From Abditibacteriota bacterium (lineage in GTDB: Bacteria; Armatimonadota; UBA5829), in NCBI GenBank assembly GCA_017552965.1, contig JAFZNQ010000009.1:156564-220563 (forward strand): 64,000 nucleotides of DNA. Reading direction: 5' to 3'. The translations under genes and the position numbers were made by a program. Under the pieces are notes generated by a model, which saw nothing but the letters and a program-made list of their open reading frames with translations, was not told the origin of the DNA and made no database searches. Every line of letters starts with the position of its first letter. Position 1 is the stretch's first letter. This document shows, in pieces, positions 25,379 to 34,232 of the stretch.

Positions 25379-26077
25379 TTATCTCTCCTTATATATAGTA
25401 TCCAATAATTTGTCGTCGGCCAGCTCCGCGAGAGCGCCTATGGTGACGTCCGGCGCCGGCTTGACCCGGTTGATCACGTCTATCACGTCCCGGCTCTCCT
25501 TTTCCGGCCGCCGCAGCAGCCAGCAGGTCTTCATGCCCATAGCTATGGCCGGCTCTATATCGTGGGAATAGGTGTCTCCCACCATGAGTATACGCCCCGG
25601 CTCTTCTCCCAGCTCTTTGCACACCAGGGAGAAATTGTGGGGGTCGGGCTTTTTGCAGCCCGTGAGAAAGCTGAGGACCCTCACGGGAGCCAGCCGCTCT
25701 ATATCGGGCAGAGCCCGCTTGACTCCCTCGTAATAGGGGCGCCATATGTCGGACAGAAGGGCGAGCTTCACGCTGCGCTCCGCAAAAAACCGGAGGACCA
25801 GAGAAGACCCACCCAATTCCTCGCAGGCGGTGAACTGGCTGCGCCACAGCCGCTCCGTCTCCTGCCGCGCTTCCTCGGAAAAGACGACGCCCAGCTCCTT
25901 TTCCAGCCGGTCAACGAGAGCGTCGCTGCCGGAAAAATCGTGGCACATGATGATGTTGCTCACCGCTCTGTGGTCTTGAGTGCCCACAAGGGCGGCGATA
26001 TGCTTGGCCGGGGCTACGGGCGGACCTTCCACCAGCGTGGCCCCTATATCAAAGACCACAGCCCTTAAGCCTTCCAT
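25379..26077 (-). CDS. HAD-superfamily hydrolase
   Basis: 232 aa. Motif I is VFDIGATL, with the nucleophile Asp but Gly in place of the usual second Asp, a known variant. Motif II is LLSDIW; the conserved Lys lies in GCKKPDPHNF and the acidic motif in MVGDTYSHDIEPA. Probably a small-molecule phosphatase of unknown substrate. It overlaps the dCMP deaminase by 13 bases and abuts the next gene, so it is one operon from 27628 to 24179. Confidence 0.85.
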   Translation of the reverse strand: MEGLRAVVFDIGATLVEGPPVAPAKHIAALVGTQDHRAVSNIIMCHDFSGSDALVDRLEKELGVVFSEEARQETERLWRSQFTACEELGGSSLVLRFFAERSVKLALLSDIWRPYYEGVKRALPDIERLAPVRVLSFLTGCKKPDPHNFSLVCKELGEEPGRILMVGDTYSHDIEPAIAMGMKTCWLLRRPEKESRDVIDVINRVKPAPDVTIGALAELADDKLLDTIYKER

Positions 26078-26502
26078 TCCTCCACCTTTATGCCCTGAGA
26101 CTCAAGGAGACTGATGCCGTCATTTTTGGTGTCGCTGTCCCTGCGGAATACTACTCTCTTTATGCCAGAAGCGGCTATGAGCTTGGCGCAGGTCAGGCAT
26201 ATGTTGGCGTTCACGTATATGGTGGCGCCGTCAAGGGCCAGGCCTCTCTTGGCGCACTGGGTAATGGCATTCTGCTCCGCATGGACGCAGATCTTGTAAT
26301 CCTCATCATGCTGAGCATCCTTTTTGCATATGCCGGTGTCGGAGCAGTGCTCCATGCCGGACAGCACGCCGTTGTAGCCGTGGGACAGTATCCTGCGGTC
26401 CATGGTGATGACAGCCCCCACCCTTTTTCTCAGGCAGGTGGACCGACGGGCAATGATGTCCACTATATCCATATAGGTCTCGTCAAAGGTGGGCCGCTTC
26501 AA
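26065..26502 (-). CDS. dCMP deaminase
   Basis: 145 aa zinc deaminase that makes dUMP for thymidylate synthesis. Zinc-site residues His74 and Glu76 in CVHAEQNAI, and Cys102/Cys105 in NICLTCAKL; RKRVGAVI and HGYNGVLSGMEHC fit the dCMP/ComE-type family. The start is TTG at 26502 with AAGGAG nine bases upstream, inside the last codons of the aminopeptidase gene, so translation is probably coupled. Confidence 0.9.
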   Translation of the reverse strand: MKRPTFDETYMDIVDIIARRSTCLRKRVGAVITMDRRILSHGYNGVLSGMEHCSDTGICKKDAQHDEDYKICVHAEQNAITQCAKRGLALDGATIYVNANICLTCAKLIAASGIKRVVFRRDSDTKNDGISLLESQGIKVEEWKA

Positions 26503-26503
26503 G

Positions 26504-27628
26504 TCAGAACTCCTTTGCGAAGGCGTCGGGATTCAGAGGCTGCAGATAATCGGGGACAAAGAGACCGTCCCTGCGGATGAGCTCGTCGTCAAACCATATC
26601 TCGCCGCCGCCGTATTCCGGGGTCTGTATCATGACCAGATCCCAGTGAACCAGCGAATCGTTGCCGTTGGGGGCGTCTTCGTAGGCTCTCCCCGGGGTCA
26701 GGTGTATGGACCCGGAGATCTTTTCGTCAAAAAGTATGTCCCTCATGGGCTTTTTGATAAAGGGATTGACCCCCAGAGAAAACTCGCCGAAATACCTGGC
26801 GCCGGGATCCTTGTCCAGTATGAAGTTGATGCCGTCCGGGTCGGAGCCCGTGGCGTCAACGATCCTGCCGTCCCTGATCTCAAAGCGCACGTGGTCAAAC
26901 TCCTTGCCCTCGTAGCAGGTAGGCGCATTGTAGCGGATGACACCGTTTACGGAGTCTCTGACGGGGGCGGTGAACACTTCTCCGTCCGGTATGTTTCTGT
27001 CTCCGAAGCAGCTGACTGCGGGTATGCCCTTGATGCTGAAGGAGAGATCCGTCTCGCCGGGCCCCACCAGGCGCACCTTGTCCGCCTTGTCCATCCGCTG
27101 ACGCAGCACCTCCTCGGCCTCTGCAAGCCTGGCATAATCAAGGGTGCACACGTCGAAATAAAAGTCTTCAAAGGCTTCCGTGCTCATGCCGGCTCTCTGG
27201 GCCATGGAGGGAGTAGGCCACCGGAGGACCACCCATTTGGTGTTGTTGACCCTCTCGTTCTGGACGTCGCTGCCATAATACTTGGCCACTATGGTCTTCT
27301 TGTCGTTGGGCACATCCGACCCTTCCTGGTCGTTGTCGGCGCCCCGTATGGCTATAAAGCAGTCCATCTGCTTCATCATGGCCAGGTCGGCCTCTCTGAG
27401 GAGCTCCATCCTTTCCTTTGAGGCCACCAGAGCCAGCTGCCTGTTGATGCGTCCGTTGGTCAGGTGATGAAAGGGGATGCCTCCCGCCCTGACCACCTGC
27501 CGGATCAGCTCGCAGTCCATCTCGGGCTCTATGGCCTGAGTGGATATATACACCTTTTCGCCGGGCTTGACGCTGACGGAATAGTTTACCAGCAGCTCTG
27601 CCAGCCTGCTCATTCTGGGATCAGTCAT
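26504..27628 (-). CDS. M29-family aminopeptidase
   Basis: 374 aa metallo-aminopeptidase of the AmpS/thermophilic M29 type. It starts MTDPRMSRLAELLVNYSVSVKPGEKVYIST. Candidate dimetal ligands lie in YEGKEFDH...E, FGEFSLGVNPFI, SIHLTPGRAYED, VHWDLVM and the C-terminal ELIRRDG. The frame is open upstream to 27688, but GGAGTG and the promoter select ATG 27628. First gene of a four-gene operon. Confidence 0.88.
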   Translation of the reverse strand: MTDPRMSRLAELLVNYSVSVKPGEKVYISTQAIEPEMDCELIRQVVRAGGIPFHHLTNGRINRQLALVASKERMELLREADLAMMKQMDCFIAIRGADNDQEGSDVPNDKKTIVAKYYGSDVQNERVNNTKWVVLRWPTPSMAQRAGMSTEAFEDFYFDVCTLDYARLAEAEEVLRQRMDKADKVRLVGPGETDLSFSIKGIPAVSCFGDRNIPDGEVFTAPVRDSVNGVIRYNAPTCYEGKEFDHVRFEIRDGRIVDATGSDPDGINFILDKDPGARYFGEFSLGVNPFIKKPMRDILFDEKISGSIHLTPGRAYEDAPNGNDSLVHWDLVMIQTPEYGGGEIWFDDELIRRDGLFVPDYLQPLNPDAFAKEF

Positions 27629-27658
27629 TTCACACACTCCGCTATGATATACATATTG

Positions 27659-27688
27659 ATTATACCACAAAAAGGCCCTCGCAATCAA
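27659..27688 (-). promoter_or_regulatory. Promoter of the aminopeptidase operon
   Basis: Minus-strand TTGATT (27688-27683), an 18-base spacer and TATAAT (27664-27659). Predicted start near 27652. It touches the terminator of the gene upstream. Confidence 0.65.
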
Positions 27689-27713
27689 AAAAAACGGCCC
27701 CCGCAGGGGCCGG
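27687..27713 (-). terminator. Intrinsic terminator of the phosphodiesterase gene
   Basis: Seven-base-pair GC stem (27695-27701 with 27706-27712), four-base loop, then eight U residues on the minus strand (27694-27687), nine bases after the stop. Confidence 0.92.
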
Positions 27714-27721
27714 TAAGGGCA

Positions 27722-29371
27722 TCACCTTTGCCTGTAGTATTCCCCGAGCCTTGACACTTCTTCAGAGCTCAGAGCTCCGTCAAACACCAGCAGATCGTCT
27801 GCCAGAAAATCCATGGAGGAGATGGTCTTTCGCGAGCCGTCGCAGCCTATGGTAAAGGGCAGACCCGAGTCAAAGGACACATCCCTCAGAGCGGCGCTCA
27901 GGGTATCGGCGCCCACTTCTTCAAAGTTGATATAGGCCCTCACGACGCCCTGCTCCCTGTCGGCGGCTATGATGACGTTGGTCCAGCGGCCGGGGAAATC
28001 ATAGGGCATGGTGTACATATAGTCGCATCTGGCGTCGCTGCCGTTGCCCAGATTGAATTTGAAGGCCCCCAGGCTGGCCACTATAAAGCCGGTGTTGAAG
28101 CCGCTGCGCCAGTCCTTGTTGCCGAATATGGTAGGCTGGTTCACGCCGTAATCCCTGGCATTGAGCCACATGGACACGGAAAAGCTGTCCTTGCCAAAGG
28201 TCAATTCCGGCACGGAGACAAAGTTCTTGACGTTCACCCACAGGGCCTTGCCGAACATGCCGTCCCCGTATTTTTCCTCGCCGTTAAATTCTGCCTTATA
28301 GCTCCCGGCCAGAGGCTCCAGAGAGCCGTCAAAGCAGAAGGCCGAGCGCAGCTTTGACCGGTCGATATAATTGTACAGGCCCTCCGGGGAGTCGGCGGCG
28401 GGAGTAGCGAGAGACTTGTGCTTTTTGGGCTTTTGCTCCGCTTTTCTGGCATGAGGCTTGGGGTATTCCTCAAAGAGGCCGTCGGGCAGAAAGGCGTCCC
28501 ACAGGGGATTGCCCTTGATACCCAGAGCATAGCACACCACGGCGGGCAGGTCTCTGGTATATATGTGCCCCAGGTCGGAGCCCTTGATGACCGTCTTCCC
28601 TTTCACGCCGAAAAACACAAAGGTTTCCTCGTCCGTAAATCCTCCGTGTCCTCCGTTCTTCACGCCTCCGTGGTCGGTGGTGATCAGTATGAGGGTGTCG
28701 TCGGCTATACCGGCGTCCTCCACTGCCGCGACCACTCTGCCCACGTAGCCGTCCATGGCCCGGACGGCCTCATAGTAGGGCTCGTTCAGATAGCCGCCTG
28801 CATGGCCCATGTGGTCCGGATTGCCAAAATAGACGAAGGTAAATACGGGCTTGTGCTCCTTGATAAAGGCCTCGGCCACTTTGCAGACGTCGGCTTCTTT
28901 GTCGCAGCTCGTGTTAAACTTCTCTACGCCAGGCAGGTCGTCCACCACTGATTTGTTCAGGGACGGCCAGTCCACAAAGGAGCCCATGACCGTGCCGGGA
29001 AAGGCCTTATCCACCAGAGCGAACACTGTGGGATACTTGTCGCCCATGGCGTAGGCCCGGGAGTCTATGTTGTGGTTGCCCACCTTGTGATAATAGGGCA
29101 GCACGCCGGTGAAGATGCTGGTCCAGTTTTCTCCGCTGATGGTGGGCTTCACGGCTTCTGCCCGGCAGGTAGAAGCGCCGCCGTCCACGAACAGGCGGTC
29201 TATATTGGGAGTGTCCGTATTCAGGTGAAAGGCTCCCAGACCGTCCACGCCTATAAACACCACGTGCTTATAGACAAAGTGCTTTTTCTCGGAGCCGGGA
29301 TTAGCCTTGTCATAGGCCGCAAGACAGACCGAGCAGGCTATGAACAATATGATGCATATCAGTTTATTCAT
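27722..29371 (-). CDS. Secreted phosphodiesterase/phosphatase with LamG-like domain
   Basis: 549 aa. A signal peptide (about 1-18) precedes an alkaline phosphatase/nucleotide pyrophosphatase-fold domain (about 30-310): VFIGVDGLGAF (metal Asp), KPTISGENWTSIFTG (nucleophile region), YFGNPDHMGHAGG and TTDHGGVKNGGHGG (metal ligands). A linker follows, then a concanavalin-like LamG domain (about 345-549) with SFSVSMWLNARDY and FPGRWTNVIIAADREQG. It probably cleaves a surface or polymer-linked phosphodiester with the lectin-like domain binding the target; the substrate is inferred. Confidence 0.87.
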   Translation of the reverse strand: MNKLICIILFIACSVCLAAYDKANPGSEKKHFVYKHVVFIGVDGLGAFHLNTDTPNIDRLFVDGGASTCRAEAVKPTISGENWTSIFTGVLPYYHKVGNHNIDSRAYAMGDKYPTVFALVDKAFPGTVMGSFVDWPSLNKSVVDDLPGVEKFNTSCDKEADVCKVAEAFIKEHKPVFTFVYFGNPDHMGHAGGYLNEPYYEAVRAMDGYVGRVVAAVEDAGIADDTLILITTDHGGVKNGGHGGFTDEETFVFFGVKGKTVIKGSDLGHIYTRDLPAVVCYALGIKGNPLWDAFLPDGLFEEYPKPHARKAEQKPKKHKSLATPAADSPEGLYNYIDRSKLRSAFCFDGSLEPLAGSYKAEFNGEEKYGDGMFGKALWVNVKNFVSVPELTFGKDSFSVSMWLNARDYGVNQPTIFGNKDWRSGFNTGFIVASLGAFKFNLGNGSDARCDYMYTMPYDFPGRWTNVIIAADREQGVVRAYINFEEVGADTLSAALRDVSFDSGLPFTIGCDGSRKTISSMDFLADDLLVFDGALSSEEVSRLGEYYRQR

Positions 29372-29397
29372 GGTCCTTATTCCTTGTGCTTAGAGCG

Positions 29398-31431
29398 TCA
29401 TTTTTCCCTGTTGGCCAGATTGGGCACGTAGGTCACCCTGAGATTGGTGCAGCCGTGAGGCACCATGGTCACCATACGGGGAGTTTCCTCGGCCAGATGA
29501 AAGCTCCATTCTTCATAATTGCGGAACTGCCAGCAGCCTCTGCCTCCCGCGGCGTCGGTGCGGTACATGGGCACCTCCAGTACCACAGGCGGGTTTTCCC
29601 ACACGTAGCCCTCCGCAGGCTTTTCCACCACCTTTATATCGCCGACCCTGGTTTTCTCGTCCAGCGCGTAGGCCCAAGGAGACCATTCGCCCAGGTTGGC
29701 AAAGTCGGGTCTGGCCTCATACCAGGGCCAGGTGTCCGTCTCGGGAGTGATCTTCAGGCCGGGATAGGTGTTCCAGGCAGCGGGCACGTCGATAGCGTAG
29801 ACGATGGGTCCTCTCTCCACACACAGAGGATATCGCCGGGCCGTATAACGGTCGTCCACTCGGCTGATCTTTATCTTCATGGGGAATCTGAGGCTGATGA
29901 GGCTCCCTTCTCTGATATCGCCCTTCAGAGCGGCAAAGCCGGCGCCTGTCTTTTCGAGCTTTACCTTCTTGCCGTCCAGCTTCACCGAGGGAGCGGAGCA
30001 CCACTCGGGGATGCGCAGATATATCCTGTCCGCAGAGCCCCGGGTGACCCTGATATCCACCGTGTCGCGGAAGGGATAGAGAGTGTCCACCTCAAAGTCC
30101 AGCTTCGGACTCTTGACGGAGGCGGGGCCGTAGCAGGTGAGATAGAGACAGCCCTCAGCGTCCTCATACACCATATCCCGCACGAATTCCGGCACGGCGC
30201 TCACTGCCTTGGTATTGCAGCAGGCCACGTAGAACACAGGTGCAAAGGCTCCCTTGTCCGGCACGTCGCCGTATTTGGAGGAGTCTCTGGTAGCGTAAAG
30301 CTGATTGGGAGCCACGTTGTACTGCACTCCCTTTTCGTCCTTGAGCCTGGCGCCCTGGATGCCGTTGAAGAGACAGCGCTCTATGTGGTCTGCCCAGGAA
30401 GCGTCGCCGGTGGCGGCTATGAGCCAGGAATAGGAATGGTTGTAGGTCATGAGGTTGCAGTATTCGCTCTCCAGCACCGAGCCCACGGGGCTCAGGAGCT
30501 CGCAGGAGGCGGAGGGAGCGCCTGTCTTCTGCACCTGCTTTTTGAGAGCCTTTACGAAGCCGTTAACGGAGGCCTTCCTGTATTCCTCGTTGCCGTTGAC
30601 GCAGTATATGATGGCGGGATGCTTGGTGTCCTCTCCGTAGGCCACGGAATGCATGGAGCCGAAGATGAATTCGTCGGACAGCATCTGGGACACCCTGTTG
30701 CGATGCCGGGAATTGTTATTAAGCCATTCCTGCCAGTCTTCCGCCAGCTTCAGGAGCCGGGCGTCCCCGGTGTAGGCGTATACCACGCACAGTGATTCTA
30801 TGATGGTAGGACCGGCGTAGTCGGTTTTTACGTCTTTGAATTTGTCGCAAAACCACAGAAGGCCCTTGTGCACGGCCTCCAATACGTCCTTCCTGCCGGT
30901 GGCCTCATAGTAGGACAGCAGGGCTCTGTAGCACCAGTTGGCGCTCCAGGGATTGTAGTCCACCATACGGTCCGTATCCTTGCCGTAGCCCCCCAGATAA
31001 CCGTCGGGCTCCTGGTTGGCCAGCACCGCGTTCACCCACTTATCCGCCTTGGCTATGAGCTCGGGATCGTCCAGGGTAAAGGCCAGCTCCACCAGGCCCA
31101 TCCAGTAGGTGCCGGATATCTCCGCAGACCACCCGGCAGCAAAGGTGGGATCATCGGGAGCAGCGTGATGAGGCAGCTGGTAAAAGCGGCCGTGATCCAC
31201 AAAGGGCCGGGCTATCATGTCGGGCTCCAGCTCGTCCAGATGTCCTCCCATCCCTTCCTTGCTCCTCTCCAGCTGGTCCCTGATCCAGCCCCGGGCGGTC
31301 ACACTGCCCAAAGGCAGCTTGGAAAGAGAATTGTAGGTTTTGATCTTGGAATATTCCCTTGAAATATTCATGCAAAAAACAGGCAGACATAAAAGCGTCA
31401 ACAGCGCGGCGCACAAAAGCATTTTATACAT
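29398..31431 (-). CDS. GH127-like beta-L-arabinofuranosidase
   Basis: 677 aa with a signal peptide (about 1-20). It matches the GH127/DUF1680 family: LPLGSVTARGWIRDQL at the N-terminus and an (alpha/alpha)6 core. The zinc-thiolate catalytic set is visible: Glu323 and Cys325 in SEYCNL, and Cys404/Cys405 in VACCNTKA, of which the first Cys is the nucleophile in the known enzyme. It should release L-arabinofuranose from plant glycans, acting outside the cytoplasm. AAGGAGA precedes the ATG, and the gene appears to have its own promoter. Confidence 0.88.
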   Translation of the reverse strand: MYKMLLCAALLTLLCLPVFCMNISREYSKIKTYNSLSKLPLGSVTARGWIRDQLERSKEGMGGHLDELEPDMIARPFVDHGRFYQLPHHAAPDDPTFAAGWSAEISGTYWMGLVELAFTLDDPELIAKADKWVNAVLANQEPDGYLGGYGKDTDRMVDYNPWSANWCYRALLSYYEATGRKDVLEAVHKGLLWFCDKFKDVKTDYAGPTIIESLCVVYAYTGDARLLKLAEDWQEWLNNNSRHRNRVSQMLSDEFIFGSMHSVAYGEDTKHPAIIYCVNGNEEYRKASVNGFVKALKKQVQKTGAPSASCELLSPVGSVLESEYCNLMTYNHSYSWLIAATGDASWADHIERCLFNGIQGARLKDEKGVQYNVAPNQLYATRDSSKYGDVPDKGAFAPVFYVACCNTKAVSAVPEFVRDMVYEDAEGCLYLTCYGPASVKSPKLDFEVDTLYPFRDTVDIRVTRGSADRIYLRIPEWCSAPSVKLDGKKVKLEKTGAGFAALKGDIREGSLISLRFPMKIKISRVDDRYTARRYPLCVERGPIVYAIDVPAAWNTYPGLKITPETDTWPWYEARPDFANLGEWSPWAYALDEKTRVGDIKVVEKPAEGYVWENPPVVLEVPMYRTDAAGGRGCWQFRNYEEWSFHLAEETPRMVTMVPHGCTNLRVTYVPNLANREK

Positions 31432-31469
31432 TGCATCTCCTTCTATAAGATTTTCAACATTCTATTTAT

Positions 31470-31478
31470 ATTTTAGCA
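31470..31478 (-). promoter_or_regulatory. Extended -10 of the GH127-like gene
   Basis: Minus-strand TGCTAAAAT (31478-31470), about 39 bases upstream of the ATG, with one mismatch to the extended -10 common in this window. Confidence 0.45.
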
Positions 31479-31510
31479 AAAAGCCTGTCCGGTGTAAACA
31501 GGGCAGGCTT
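31478..31510 (-). terminator. Terminator of the pseudopilin gene
   Basis: Stem of about ten pairs with one G-U wobble (31481-31490 with 31501-31510), ten-base loop, then five U residues on the minus strand. It lies about 95 bases after the stop at 31606. Confidence 0.65.
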
Positions 31511-31605
31511 AACACAAAAACGATAAGCAGTTTTCGGACAAACAGATCTTATCCGGTCCGCAAATCATTAACTTCTTCTATGTCTAAATCGGTTATTTAT
31601 ATCTT

Positions 31606-32409
31606 TTATCTGTTTGTATCTTTGGCTTCCAAACTGAAATAACCGACGTTATCATTATGAGCAGGCATACCGGTATCCCATCCCCTGTATGGCTGCCACG
31701 TAGCATATCCGCCCTGGGGACATGCATTTGACATTTTGCGCCAAACCTTGCTCAAGGGAGTTGCCGTTACATGTCCGTCTGTAAATATACATACGATTTT
31801 ATCCTGTGGAGCCCAAAGACCCGTATAACCCGAATCCGAATATGTTTCCGTGTCATGAAAAGGAAAAGCCTCAAACAACATAACAAAATCCGCCGGATAT
31901 TTTACCGTATTAATAGGACAAGGTGTACCTACGTACGGATTCGTTCCCGCACTTGTCCAAAAGATAGGGATGCGAAGGTTAAAATCACAATACCGCAATA
32001 CTTTATCCAGCGCAAACGCTTTATCGCCTTGCGCATCGGAAGGGCATATCCACAAAGATCTGTTTTTTATATAGACGTCAAGCAGAGCCCTGAAAGAGTA
32101 TTTTTGGATAAATTCCTTATAATTATTGTTTCCGGCCCATGGATTTGCCCATGCGCCATACCAGGCCTCTGTGGCATCTGGCGGAAGCCCATATGAATTC
32201 GCCGCTTCGTAACTCATCGCGGGAAAACATTCGTCCCAGTCGCTCGCATATAAAAACATTGCTGTTCCTATCTGTTTTGCATTGCTGATACACTGAGTCT
32301 GACGGGCTTTTTCTCTCGCCTGAGCAAAAACGGGAAACAATATAGCGGCAAGAATAGCGATGATCGCAATAACCACCAACAGTTCAATAAGAGTGAATCC
32401 TTTTTTCAT
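31606..32409 (-). CDS. Type IV pilin-like protein, DUF1559 type
   Basis: 267 aa. A type III prepilin signal [27 protein letters not shown], processed after Gly4, is followed by [30 protein letters not shown] and the C-terminal FTDGHV box of DUF1559 (SBP_bac_10-like) pseudopilins. Such proteins are abundant in Planctomycetes and Armatimonadota and are thought to be surface or secretion-related. No other pilus genes are nearby. Codon use is noticeably more AT-rich than in the neighbours. Confidence 0.87.
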   Translation of the reverse strand: MKKGFTLIELLVVIAIIAILAAILFPVFAQAREKARQTQCISNAKQIGTAMFLYASDWDECFPAMSYEAANSYGLPPDATEAWYGAWANPWAGNNNYKEFIQKYSFRALLDVYIKNRSLWICPSDAQGDKAFALDKVLRYCDFNLRIPIFWTSAGTNPYVGTPCPINTVKYPADFVMLFEAFPFHDTETYSDSGYTGLWAPQDKIVCIFTDGHVTATPLSKVWRKMSNACPQGGYATWQPYRGWDTGMPAHNDNVGYFSLEAKDTNR

Positions 32410-32438
32410 GTTAGTCTCCTAGTAAGAATCTCTATTGA

Positions 32439-32459
32439 ATTTGGGGCGAACTCCCAAAT
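32439..32459 (-). other. Leader hairpin of the pseudopilin gene
   Basis: Seven-base-pair stem (32439-32445 with 32453-32459) and seven-base loop in the 5' untranslated region, between the promoter and the GGAG ribosome site. Confidence 0.45.
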
Positions 32460-32467
32460 CCATCTTG

Positions 32468-32496
32468 ATTATACTTCAGAAAAAAAAAAATGCAAA
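32468..32496 (-). promoter_or_regulatory. Pseudopilin promoter
   Basis: Minus-strand TTTGCA (32496-32491), a 17-base spacer made largely of a T-tract (A12 on plus), and TATAAT (32473-32468). Confidence 0.65.
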
Positions 32497-32517
32497 CTAT
32501 TGTCTAACGACGGTTTC

Positions 32518-32550
32518 AAAAAAAAGCCTGTCTCCGTGAAGGAGACAGGC
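32518..32550 (-). terminator. Terminator of the lptF/G-lptD-pfp-queD operon
   Basis: Ten-base-pair stem (32526-32535 with 32541-32550), five-base loop and eight U residues on the minus strand (32525-32518), 44 bases after the queD stop. Confidence 0.92.
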
Positions 32551-32594
32551 GTAAACAAGTCTTTTCGGTCCCGGAGCCCTTTGACGGACGGCAT

Positions 32595-32951
32595 TCATTC
32601 ATAGTAGGTAGCGCAGGTGGTAGCAGACTCCCATACCGATACCGACCAGAGCTCAGGCACCTCTCTCTTAATACTGTCGTAGATATACCTGGCAATGTTT
32701 TCTGCCGTGGGATTCTTTTCCTTAAAAGCCTCCAGGTCATTGAGACAGGTGTGGTCCAAATAGTCCATGGTCCCGGCGGCGATACGCTTGGCCTCCACGA
32801 AGTCAAAGGATATCCCTGTATCGTCCTGGCTGTCCAGCTTGAATACGAGACCGGTTTTATAGCTGTGTCCGTGGAGACTGCTGCAGGGACCGTTGTAGCC
32901 CCTCAGATAATGGGCTGCGTTGAAATGCTGTTCTATATATATTTCGTACAT
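32595..32951 (-). CDS. queD: 6-carboxytetrahydropterin synthase
   Basis: 118 aa, converts dihydroneopterin triphosphate to 6-carboxytetrahydropterin in queuosine synthesis; PTPS is the alternative. Zinc ligands are His14 in HFNAAH and His27/His29 in HGHS, with the catalytic Cys23 four residues before. The C-terminal VWESATTCATYYE is typical of QueD. Its ATG overlaps the pfp stop by one base (TGATG). No other queuosine genes are in the window. Confidence 0.9.
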   Translation of the reverse strand: MYEIYIEQHFNAAHYLRGYNGPCSSLHGHSYKTGLVFKLDSQDDTGISFDFVEAKRIAAGTMDYLDHTCLNDLEAFKEKNPTAENIARYIYDSIKREVPELWSVSVWESATTCATYYE

Positions 32952-34216
32952 CAGCTTAACTCGTACTCTTCCAGTTTTTTCTCCGCAAACACAGGCCTCA
33001 GGCGGGCAAAGCGCATCAGGCCGCCCACAATGGGCACGCTGACAAAATCATCGCCCATGAGAGGTCTGGCGTATTCCACAAAGCCGTCGGTCACGTCGCA
33101 GCGCGAGGGCGCTATCCACTCCCTGGGGAATTGCTTTTCGGAATTGGCCGCCTTTGACAGCAGCATATGGGTGTAACGCACCCGGTAGCCGGGACCCGGC
33201 TCCCTCACCAGAGAAGACATATAGCCGGTGCCCAGAGAGACTGCGTTTTCCACGGCCCTGACTCCCAGCTCTTCCGCCTCCTTCAGGTCCACAGTGGAGG
33301 CGTTGATGATGCTGTTGCGCTGATCGTTGCCCGGCACCTGACATCTGGCCATGCCCCTTACCGGGAGCCCCGCGTCGTTGAGATAATTGATCACTTCCTG
33401 GGCCACAGTGGTCCTGGAGGCAGAGAACTCCACGTGGCCAAAGGCGTCCCGGGCCTTGCCCACGTCGGTGATATCCATGCCCTCGTTGACCACGGCCACC
33501 ACTCTGCCGTGCTGTCTGAGGCCGTCGTTCACCCTGTCGGCCAGCTCCGGGAGGGTCAGGCCGCTCTCTGCCAGATATATCTGCAGAGAAAACCGTCTTT
33601 CGGGGTCGGCCAGCCTGGCGGCGGCTCCGATAAAACCTATGCTCCGGCCCATGGCCTGAGCCACTATCACCGGATCGCAGGTGGAGGAGCCCACGTTCTC
33701 TTCGTTGAGACACTGTATATAATGGGCCCAGTATTTGGCGCAGGAGCCGTAGCCCGGTGTGTGGTCTATCTCTTCAAAGGTGCCTATGTCGTTGTCTATG
33801 GTCTTGGGCACTCCTGAGCACACCAGCTCCATGCCCTGCTCCCGGGCCAGCAGGCTGATCTTGTTGGCCGTATCCATGGAGTCATTGCCCCCTATGTAGA
33901 AAAACCAGCCTATGCCGTGGGCTCTCAGCACCTGCAGGATGCGGTCAAAATCTCTCTTGTTGTCATCCTTCAGCTTGTAGCGGCAGGTGCCTATGGCGCC
34001 GGCGGCGGGAGTGGTCCTCAGGAGCTCCAGCTCCTCCCTGTCCTGACAGGAGAGGTCCAGCAGTTCCTCAGTGAGTATGCCCTCAACTCCGTGCCAGGCA
34101 CCGTACACCCGGCCAAACCTGCCTGGAAAAGCCTCGACGCCTCTCAGGATACCCAGGAGCGAAGCGTTTATGACGGGAGAAGGTCCTCCCGACTGGGCGA
34201 TAAGTACGTTGTTCAT
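32951..34216 (-). CDS. pfp: Diphosphate-dependent 6-phosphofructokinase
   Basis: 421 aa PFK-family enzyme of glycolysis. GGND at 109-112, with Asp where ATP-dependent enzymes have Gly, and PKTIDND at 137-143 indicate use of pyrophosphate as donor. MGRSIGFIG and EGMDITD contribute to the substrate site. GGGG-type ribosome site before the ATG. It sits 16 bases after the lptD-like gene, an unusual neighbour for a glycolytic enzyme. Confidence 0.9.
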   Translation of the reverse strand: MNNVLIAQSGGPSPVINASLLGILRGVEAFPGRFGRVYGAWHGVEGILTEELLDLSCQDREELELLRTTPAAGAIGTCRYKLKDDNKRDFDRILQVLRAHGIGWFFYIGGNDSMDTANKISLLAREQGMELVCSGVPKTIDNDIGTFEEIDHTPGYGSCAKYWAHYIQCLNEENVGSSTCDPVIVAQAMGRSIGFIGAAARLADPERRFSLQIYLAESGLTLPELADRVNDGLRQHGRVVAVVNEGMDITDVGKARDAFGHVEFSASRTTVAQEVINYLNDAGLPVRGMARCQVPGNDQRNSIINASTVDLKEAEELGVRAVENAVSLGTGYMSSLVREPGPGYRVRYTHMLLSKAANSEKQFPREWIAPSRCDVTDGFVEYARPLMGDDFVSVPIVGGLMRFARLRPVFAEKKLEEYELS

Positions 34217-34232
34217 GTTGTCCCCTTTCGAG

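Noticed and set aside
25379..26077. Inactive HAD protein because of the missing second Asp in motif I
   Set aside because: DxGxT variants are common in active HAD phosphatases, and the remaining motifs are intact.
31771..32196. Plus-strand ORF of 141 codons
   Set aside because: Antisense to the pseudopilin gene; no ribosome site and an Arg/Ile-rich low-quality translation.
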